DNA from: Negativicutes bacterium
GTDB taxonomy: Bacteria; Bacillota_C; Negativicutes; Sporomusales_B; JARLHX01
Reading direction: 5' to 3'
NCBI GenBank assembly: GCA_031292035.1
Contig: JARLHX010000429.1
Span: forward strand, 1 to 10,531
DNA: 10,531 nt
Under the pieces are notes generated by a model that did not search any database, was not told the origin of the DNA, and saw only the letters and a list, made by a program, of their open reading frames with translations. Position numbers and translations under genes: made by a program. Positions 6,037 through 10,531 of this stretch are shown piece by piece (positions within the stretch are counted from its first letter, which is position 1; each line of letters opens with the position of its first letter).

Positions 6037-8984
6037 TATTGTAAGTAGTCCATTTGGTGGGTGAGAAAAGGAAATTTAAACGATTCATTTAAAACCCCGT
6101 GAGCACCTAAAATGGCGCCCGTTTTACCCACCCATAGGCCTAATGGATCGGCCGCTCTTGTGCGTAGCTCTCTTGTATCGTGCTCTGCTAAGAGAGATGT
6201 ATTTAGCCAGGTGTAAACCCTTTGATCGAGCAGTGACGGAGGGTAGACGCTCTTTATAATATTGAGTAGGCCATAGGCGCCATGGCAAATCGAGTCATTG
6301 ATAGGGCGCTTGCGCTGACGCAGGTTTTCGTAGCTGAAAAAGGAGCAGGGTGGATTGTTTCTAATGAACTCCAATGCCTCCGGGACATGATGCTCCGAAA
6401 AATATTGGAGAATAAGATAGTTTCCTGGTAGTCCATGGCTCCAAGAGAACTCTCCATTTGTTGACTCTGACCTTCTGCGATAGTCCGGCCAGTTCTTAAT
6501 GTTTTTATCATATTGTTGCAACTCCCAGTCCAGAAAGTCTACAAAGGTATTGTAGATTTTTTGATTCTTTGAAATGGTTCTGTAAAAATAAAATATTGAA
6601 TAGGCGCAGCCCATGACACCATGAGAAAGCCCCGAAAGAAGTGAGTCGTTACGAGTTGTAATTGATCTGTCAAATTGTACAAGACGTTTGCCGTTTAGTA
6701 GCACCAGCTCTGAATCGATTTTTTTGTATAAGTTACATGCTAGTTCACGAAAGTCATTGTCTTTAGTCAGTTCGTATAGCTTGGTCAAAACACTAAGAGT
6801 GCCATGCATTCCTGAAAGGAGGTCCGCCCCCCAAAAATATTTTTGCCACCAATCTTCTGAGATCGCACTATGGAAGTAGCTTTTGTATTGCGACAATAAT
6901 TCGTCGTGCCGGTTGTCCTCGAAATATTTCAGGGTTATGATCAGCGGGAGAACTGAAGATGAGAGGCCAAAATGTGAGCCACCTAAGTGTGTACCTCTAT
7001 TATGAAGCTTTTTGTTAACCCGATTGTATGCTTCATTCAATATATTCAGAATGCTTTCTTTTGGAATGGGTTTGTTTTGATGTATCATTGCTAAACCATA
7101 AGCCATCCCCGATAGACCATAATACAGATCCTCTCCAAGCTCAGAGTACTCGATATATCCACCTGGTGATGCATGAAATCCATACCAGAGGCCATTATTT
7201 GAAAGCTCATATGAGATTTTTTCTATTAAGAAATCTATGTTTGAATTTTGGGCGAATCTTATGTCTTTAAGTTTTTCTTGAATAGAGGAACACGTATCGT
7301 TGATATTGTCTTCTTTTCTAAAAGTATACGTTGTTAGCTTGCGATCATGCTCGTACATATACCGCATAGCGGTCAGCGTATTGCTTATTTGTGATATCTC
7401 GAAACGGCGTCTGGCCTCCGTAAAGTTTTCAATGTAGCTAATACTATTTGAAAGCCCGTCCAGATAGCTACCGGGCGGCAAGTGCCCCTTTCCTGAGTAA
7501 TGGGGTTCGGAAAATGAAAGTTCCCCAACGCAGCTTTTTGCGTAAGGAATATCAATATTCAACAGTGCATTGACTTCCGCAGGTAAAAAACCCACTGCCG
7601 GCGCATTATCGTTATCAAGGATTTTCGTCAGAAAAGCTTTTCGTTTTTCCGTTGAACACATCAGGGACGCATGAAGCGAACACTGAATTGCATAATGGTA
7701 AGTGGCAGTAGGTCGGGGGACGTAGCGGCACGTAAGCCCTTTGAATGATCGAATTTTTTTGATGACATACGCCTGATGTTTCTTTAACGTTTCGAAGAAG
7801 CAAGTGAAACCTTCCTGGATTTCTCTTTCATATTCCCACGGGCTGACGATGCAGCCATTAAGGTATAAGACGTTTTTTCCAGGATATATTTTTACGCCGT
7901 CCGTGCCAAATCGCCCATTATCCTTATCATCTTCCAAGTGCTGATACAAGTTGAGGCTTACATATTGTTCTTTTAATCCGCCCAAAGCGCTTAAGTCTGC
8001 CCCTATGCCATCTGTACCCTTCCATGTCCAATTGGGAAGAATGCTGGTTTTGGCGCTATTCCAGCGAACTTCCTTGGGAATGCTACTAATGTTCAATACG
8101 CAATAAAAAATGGTTTCTAGATCAATAGGGATAGGGTGGCTTGTATTGCAAATCAGATTGTCGCATGTAATGTCGGATGTTGTGAATGCCGTACAGTATC
8201 CTAATAAAAAACCGGCCCGTCTATAATAGGTCTGCACGTCCGCAATATCGTTGGCGGGCAATTGTGGAAAATATTTGGCCCAGCCGTGTGTTGGATGAAC
8301 TATGTATAAAGGGATTTTCCATTCTGAATAGTGACTGTCAGCTTTTTTTGAAAGGTACTCCAAAAGAATTGAGGCGCGGTTTTCAATGTCAAGATTTCGC
8401 GGCTTGTAAACGACCTTGCTACCATTTGTAAATGTTAAAGTGCAGGCGGTGAGCGAGCCATTATGGGTTTCCCCCTCGGAGGGGGTGCACTCAAGGAGTA
8501 AGTGAGCGGAGCTCAAACTGGTTAAAGCTTTGAATCCGGGTTTGTCCTCTGTTAGTCGCAGGGCTAGTAGGTAAGTCTGATCGATGAAGTTATCGGTTAT
8601 TTTTTGTAGGGTTCGCGTTAATTCTGGATATGACTCAAGAATATTAAGAAGGTATTCGTTGTTTTTTCTAAGTATTGCGTAATGCTCGAATACGCCAAGT
8701 TTGTGGGGTTTAATTGTTTGATTTAATATGTCTCGTTCGACAGATAGTACATTCTGCGCGGTGTTCGTAATACGAGTTGAGAGGTTGCCGACGTAACCAT
8801 TTATAATGGCCTTGCCTTCTTCGTGATCGAGCTTCTCTATTTGAGTCAGGTTTCTTTTAGTTTTCTCTACGTAGTAAGCTAGAAATGGCCAGACAGGGCA
8901 GTCGGTAGTTAGATTTTCTGCGGAGGAATTAAGCGTTAAGAAATCTATGGCTGCCGAGGCGGTAGCACCTTGAGCATCGTTCAT
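6036..8984 (-). CDS. lanM: class II lanthipeptide synthetase LanM
   Basis: This 982-residue bifunctional enzyme should phosphorylate and dehydrate Ser/Thr of the precursor, then add Cys thiols to form (methyl)lanthionine rings. The dehydratase half shows VVYKPRNLD (Lys194), an active-site stretch TSDITCDNLI (Asp271, Asn276), IPIDLETIF (Asp288, Glu290) and CRYVPRPTATYHY (Arg420, Thr426). The LanC-like half starts near residue 600 with the repeated Gly motifs YYGLSGMAYG, LLSGMHGTLS and LLSGLSHGVMG (His788). The zinc site retains Cys900-His901 (SICHGAYG), but the usual first cysteine is Ser849 (FSWSHGLPG). The expected His of DxHxxN in the dehydratase is Thr273. Both changes are direct readings with in-frame surroundings. 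The start is backed by AAGG (8994-8997) nine bases upstream. It lies 65 bases after lanA and its stop overlaps the first transporter gene. Confidence 0.95.
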   Translation of the reverse strand: MNDAQGATASAAIDFLTLNSSAENLTTDCPVWPFLAYYVEKTKRNLTQIEKLDHEEGKAIINGYVGNLSTRITNTAQNVLSVERDILNQTIKPHKLGVFEHYAILRKNNEYLLNILESYPELTRTLQKITDNFIDQTYLLALRLTEDKPGFKALTSLSSAHLLLECTPSEGETHNGSLTACTLTFTNGSKVVYKPRNLDIENRASILLEYLSKKADSHYSEWKIPLYIVHPTHGWAKYFPQLPANDIADVQTYYRRAGFLLGYCTAFTTSDITCDNLICNTSHPIPIDLETIFYCVLNISSIPKEVRWNSAKTSILPNWTWKGTDGIGADLSALGGLKEQYVSLNLYQHLEDDKDNGRFGTDGVKIYPGKNVLYLNGCIVSPWEYEREIQEGFTCFFETLKKHQAYVIKKIRSFKGLTCRYVPRPTATYHYAIQCSLHASLMCSTEKRKAFLTKILDNDNAPAVGFLPAEVNALLNIDIPYAKSCVGELSFSEPHYSGKGHLPPGSYLDGLSNSISYIENFTEARRRFEISQISNTLTAMRYMYEHDRKLTTYTFRKEDNINDTCSSIQEKLKDIRFAQNSNIDFLIEKISYELSNNGLWYGFHASPGGYIEYSELGEDLYYGLSGMAYGLAMIHQNKPIPKESILNILNEAYNRVNKKLHNRGTHLGGSHFGLSSSVLPLIITLKYFEDNRHDELLSQYKSYFHSAISEDWWQKYFWGADLLSGMHGTLSVLTKLYELTKDNDFRELACNLYKKIDSELVLLNGKRLVQFDRSITTRNDSLLSGLSHGVMGCAYSIFYFYRTISKNQKIYNTFVDFLDWELQQYDKNIKNWPDYRRRSESTNGEFSWSHGLPGNYLILQYFSEHHVPEALEFIRNNPPCSFFSYENLRQRKRPINDSICHGAYGLLNIIKSVYPPSLLDQRVYTWLNTSLLAEHDTRELRTRAADPLGLWVGKTGAILGAHGVLNESFKFPFLTHQMDYLQ

Positions 8985-9007
8985 ATTGGGATACCTTAAT
9001 GGTTATG

Positions 9008-9034
9008 GTCGGCAGCGACAATGCCGCCGCCGAC
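9008..9034 (-). promoter_or_regulatory. intercistronic hairpin between lanA and lanM
   Basis: On the minus strand GTCGGCGGCGGC, loop ATT, GTCGCTGCCGAC pairs over all 12 positions (two G-U pairs), giving a very stable hairpin between the lanA stop and the lanM ribosome site. No T-run follows, so it is not a full terminator. I infer that it protects the 3' end of a short lanA message or partly stops transcription, so that more precursor than enzyme is made. Confidence 0.7.
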
Positions 9035-9049
9035 TCAACTTGACCAGCC

Positions 9050-9232
9050 TCAGGAATAGGTCGCATTGCAGCAGGTGTTCCAGCATTGAGTGCAACAGCT
9101 TGTGCACGGTAAGGTTCCACTGCTCGCGGCGGTTAGATTGCTATACGCTTGAATAACGAGCGCGGATATTGGCGCAATTGCTTCAAGTACTACGGTTCTG
9201 TTGTTTTTAATTGTTTCAAGATCGATTTGCAT
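9050..9232 (-). CDS. lanA: lanthipeptide precursor LanA (Cys-rich core)
   Basis: This 60-residue peptide is encoded directly upstream of lanM on the same strand. The N-terminal part (about 1-38: MQIDLETIKNNRTVVLEAIA and on) is acidic at first and then hydrophobic, as expected of a leader. The tail, from about residue 39, is packed with ring-forming residues: cysteines at 43, 46, 47, 50, 54 and 55, and Ser/Thr at 40, 44, 45, 48, 53, 58 and 60 (TLPCTSCCTQCWNTCCNATY, 40-59). No GG or GA leader cleavage site is visible; AASSG at 35-39 is the likely border region. I chose the ATG at 9232 because GAGG (9239-9242) sits six bases ahead; a TTG four codons earlier would overlap this ribosome site. The assignment rests on the neighbourhood and composition; I do not recognise a named family. 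Confidence 0.85.
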   Translation of the reverse strand: MQIDLETIKNNRTVVLEAIAPISALVIQAYSNLTAASSGTLPCTSCCTQCWNTCCNATYS

Positions 9233-9238
9233 GGCATA

Positions 9239-9242
9239 CCTC
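9239..9242 (-). promoter_or_regulatory. ribosome binding site of lanA
   Basis: GAGG on the minus strand is followed by TATGCC and then the ATG at 9232. This six-base spacing decides the start of the precursor in favour of the ATG over the in-frame TTG at 9244, whose own codons contain the site. Confidence 0.75.
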
Positions 9243-9258
9243 AATTAGTATGATCCAG

Positions 9259-9280
9259 AATACCCGCTCAATCGGGTATT
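9259..9280. promoter_or_regulatory. 8-bp perfect inverted repeat upstream of lanA
   Basis: AATACCCG (9259-9266) and CGGGTATT (9273-9280) are perfect inverted copies around six bases, 26 bases upstream of the lanA start. It could be an operator for a repressor or activator encoded elsewhere, or a hairpin in the leader RNA. A possible -10 element (TGTAAT, minus strand) overlaps its upstream edge, but I find no convincing -35 partner, so the promoter itself is not called. Confidence 0.5.
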
Positions 9281-9746
9281 ACACTCCGTCCGTTGTTGAT
9301 TTTCGTGGGGTGATGCTGACTGGTTGGGTAAGTGAAATTATGATGTGTCCATTTGAATAGTCCTTTTGTTAGGTGAGCGGTTTTTCCGCTGATTTAATAA
9401 TTTCCCTCATCGCTCATTTAGTCAATTGCCCCATTTTCGGTTTTATCTGTAGTCTTTTATTTTTTGGATCGAAGGCTGATTCCTACAAGGCTTTCGTGTT
9501 CTTCAGGGGTTGTAAGTTAGGAGAGGCTTTGATGAGAGGTATTTCTTTCTAGATGTGGGGCAGCACAGTTTTAATGATTTGGTACTGCCGGCAACGCCGC
9601 CGAGATCGAGCCGATCTCCCAGGAACGAATATTTAAGGTTCTTCACGGAATCTCGGGAAAGACACAAACAAGAACGCCGATTTTATGGATGATTTTCGTG
9701 CGAGCAAACACATCTAAAAACCGGCGCTCTTATGCCCGATATTAAT
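9281..9746. other. stretch without a supported gene at the island's right side
   Basis: The first half (to about 9570) is AT-rich and presumably holds the lanA promoter, but no clear -35/-10 pair stands out. A weak hairpin lies at 9376-9390 (AGCGG/CCGCT). From 9578 to 9745 composition rises and one frame on the plus strand stays open for 55 codons (for example EPISQERIFKVLHGISGKTQ) without a start codon, ending one base before the intron fragment. An imperfect inverted repeat (9670-9679 with 9722-9731, nine of ten pairs) lies in the same part. This looks like the debris of another element or gene fragment; I cannot name it. Confidence 0.5.
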
Positions 9747-10020
9747 ACGTTTCGTGCGCTATACCGACGATGCGAACATCTATATGCGCAGTTGCCGTGC
9801 AGGCGAACGAGTAATGGCCAGCGTCGAGCGTTTCCTGAGCCAGCGTTTGAAACTGATGCTGAATCGGGAAAAGAGCCGCGTAGCACGGCCTTGGGTCTGC
9901 GATTACTTGGGTTATGGGATGAGTTGGCACAAGCAGCCAAAACTGAGGGTGGCGAGCCTGAGCCTGCACCGCCGTATACGGAACCATACGTACGGTGGTG
10001 TGAGAGGACGGCGGCTGTGA
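9747..10020 (+). pseudogene. group II intron reverse transcriptase, internal fragment with YTDD motif
   Basis: From 9754 this frame reads VRYTDDANIYMRSCRAGERV, then MASVERFLSQRLKLMLNREK, then SRVARPWVCDYLGYGMSWHK. This is the catalytic RT block 5 and the following region of a group II intron maturase, with YTDD in place of the commoner YADD. Everything N-terminal of it is missing and a foreign frame ends at 9745. After KLRVASL (about 9955) the frame runs directly into intron domain V, so the thumb and maturase domains are deleted too, and the last residues are read from ribozyme sequence. Positions 9838-9937 are the right copy of the 100-bp repeat. No functional protein is possible. Confidence 0.85.
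9838..9937 (+). repeat. 100-bp direct repeat, right copy
   Basis: This is identical over all 100 bases to 3432-3531. Here it lies in frame with the preceding YTDD block, so this copy keeps the natural RT context on its left. The left copy instead sits at a deletion junction. On its right it continues naturally into KLRVASL and the intron 3' domains. Confidence 0.97.
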
Positions 10021-10038
10021 AGCCGCCTCCTGCTCGAT
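9967..10038 (+). ncRNA. group II intron domains V and VI with 3' end
   Basis: Positions 9967-10000 form the 34-nt domain V: CACCGCCGTA pairs with TACGGTGGTG at its base, around the inner part TACGGAACCATACG, and a CGC triad lies near the start. Domain VI follows at about 10001-10036, with GGCGGCT/AGCCGCC around GTG. The intron end is inferred as the T of CTCGAT at 10038, which fits the GAY ending typical of these introns. The core domains are intact in sequence, but the rest of the ribozyme is deleted or 6.4 kb away, so splicing at this site is unlikely now. Confidence 0.85.
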
Positions 10039-10191
10039 GGGACGTTATTTCGCGATGCCTGGAAACAGGCCCTTTGAGGGGAGGGGGAAACCGTGAGGAC
10101 AATATTTCATCCCCGAGTCCTGCGATCGGCGCTATAACAGTCCTGTTGAATTGAGAACCGTTCACCTCCCATCCAAGGAATCTGACGTCCC
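10039..10191 (+). other. 3' exon and leader region of the downstream gene
   Basis: There is no gene here. A small hairpin, GCCTG-GAAA-CAGGC (10057-10070), lies 18 bases past the inferred intron end. A possible -10 element, TATAAC (10133-10138), lies 53 bases before the next start codon but lacks a recognisable -35 box. It is the probable site of the promoter for the gene at 10192. Confidence 0.4.
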
Positions 10192-10531
10192 ATGAATTCG
10201 ATTTTCGGCAAATTGGCTGGCCGCGGTGCGTTGGCCTCGGCGATGAGTCTGGCGGTATTGATGTCAGTCGGCGTTGCGCGGGCCGCCGATGCTCCGGCCC
10301 AGCGGGTTGCGGTGCGTGGCGAGATCACGGCGGTCGAGGCGGACGCGCTCAAGGTGCATACCCTCGCGAACGAGAATGTCACGGTCGGCATGACCAAGGA
10401 CACCCAGGTTCGCGGGGTGGCCCTCGCGAAGCTCTCGGATATCAAGCCCGGCAGCTACATCGGCACGGCGGCGATGCCGGGCCCGGACGGTACGCTGACG
10501 GCGATGGAAGTGCATGTCTTTCCGCCCGAGA
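10192..10531 (+). CDS. secreted OB-fold/DUF5666-type protein (3' end outside window)
   Basis: The first 113 residues of an open reading frame run off the window. A signal peptide spans about residues 1-32 (MNSIFGKLAGRGALASAMSL to ARA|ADA), so the protein is exported to the periplasm. The mature part starts with QRVAVRGEITAVEADALKV, a beta-strand pattern typical of small DUF5666-like OB-fold domains. DIKPGSYIGTAAMPGPDGTL and MEVHVFPPE follow, a combination I recall from conserved hypothetical proteins of Pseudomonas. The function is not known. AAGGAA lies 11 bases ahead of the ATG, a rather long spacing. GC-rich codons like those of the ccm genes mark it as resident chromosome. Confidence 0.8.
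   Translation, partial: MNSIFGKLAGRGALASAMSLAVLMSVGVARAADAPAQRVAVRGEITAVEADALKVHTLANENVTVGMTKDTQVRGVALAKLSDIKPGSYIGTAAMPGPDGTLTAMEVHVFPPE

Larger units (their letters stand above)
3532..9837. mobile_element. acquired lanthipeptide island inside a group II intron
   Basis: Everything between the 100-bp repeats is foreign to its setting. It is visibly AT-rich, its genes run opposite to the flanking ccm and DUF5666-type genes, and its codons favour A/T third positions, unlike the GC-ending codons of ccmF-ccmI. It holds one operon (lanA, lanM, two ABC membrane domains, an ATPase) plus about 500 bases without a gene, and at its right end a further 91 bases of intron RT (9747-9837) before the repeat. 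I see no integrase, transposase, tRNA gene or conjugation gene inside. Recombination between intron sequences is therefore the most economical route of entry. The extent is taken from where sequence identity to the intron begins and ends. Confidence 0.8.

Noticed and set aside
8929..9120. 63-residue minus-strand frame between lanA and lanM as a second precursor
   Set aside because: It overlaps the lanA core region and the lanM start in another frame, and its tail contains only two Cys. The ring-forming residues are in the 9050-9232 frame.
9233..9244. TTG at 9244 as the lanA start
   Set aside because: It would place the start inside the GAGG site that serves the ATG at 9232 with ideal spacing.
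9376..9390. AGCGG-TTTTT-CCGCT as a terminator
   Set aside because: The stem has only five pairs and no T-run follows on either strand.
9532..9552. six-codon frame ATG..TAG behind a good AGGAGAGG site
   Set aside because: It is too short to call a gene and there is nothing downstream that it would plausibly regulate.
9634..9665. GGTTCTTCACGGAATCTCGG as a terminal inverted repeat of an insertion sequence
   Set aside because: It resembles some ISL3-type ends from memory, but I find no inverted partner in the window and cannot confirm it.
9732..10154. 140-residue plus-strand frame as a protein
   Set aside because: It is a shifted frame of the RT fragment and runs through intron domains V-VI; the RT motif lies in the 9754 frame.

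Overview
The window looks like a Pseudomonas chromosome, probably from the P. fluorescens group. The flanks are GC-rich and carry a cytochrome c maturation operon in Pseudomonas order (end of ccmF, ccmG/dsbE, ccmH, ccmI), with proteins of clear Pseudomonas character. This backbone is interrupted by a visibly AT-richer island of about 6.4 kb that reads on the opposite strand.

Layout. Positions 1-2732 (+) hold the ccm genes, each joined to the next by a 4-base ATGA overlap. Positions 2742-3134 (+) encode a small proline-rich lipoprotein, closed by a strong rho-independent terminator (3138-3170). A degenerate group II intron starts right behind the terminator's T-run: its domain I is at 3171-3361 and shreds of its reverse transcriptase (RT) gene follow. 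From 3532 the island begins. On the far side, a second RT shred (9747 to about 9955) leads into intron domains V-VI (9967-10038). After the intron 3' end comes the start of a secreted OB-fold/DUF5666-type protein (10192 to the window end, +).

The two sides of the island share an exact 100-bp direct repeat of RT sequence (3432-3531 and 9838-9937). The simplest reading is that a resident mini-intron of about 462 nt (3171-3531 joined to 9938-10038) was split by a single crossover with a circular element carrying its own small RT fragment. The same repeats could let the island excise.

The island is a compact class II lanthipeptide operon on the minus strand. It runs lanA (9232-9050, a 60-aa precursor with six cysteines in its tail), a strong intercistronic hairpin, lanM (8984-6036, a 982-aa dehydratase/cyclase), two separate ABC-exporter membrane domains (6036-5155 and 5162-4269), and a stand-alone ATPase of the COG3910 type (4288-3560). 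From lanM onward all the genes overlap, so they are very likely cotranscribed and translationally coupled.

The presumed logic is as follows. LanM dehydrates Ser/Thr and closes (methyl)lanthionine rings in the LanA tail, and the two membrane proteins form a heterodimeric exporter. Several normal parts are missing. There is no canonical ABC nucleotide-binding domain, no C39 leader peptidase, no GG leader site in LanA and no LanFEG immunity set. LanM itself has Ser where a zinc-ligand Cys is expected and Thr where the DxH motif of the dehydratase is expected. These departures make the operon the part of the window most worth a second look. Positions 9281-9746 and 10039-10191 contain no gene I can support.
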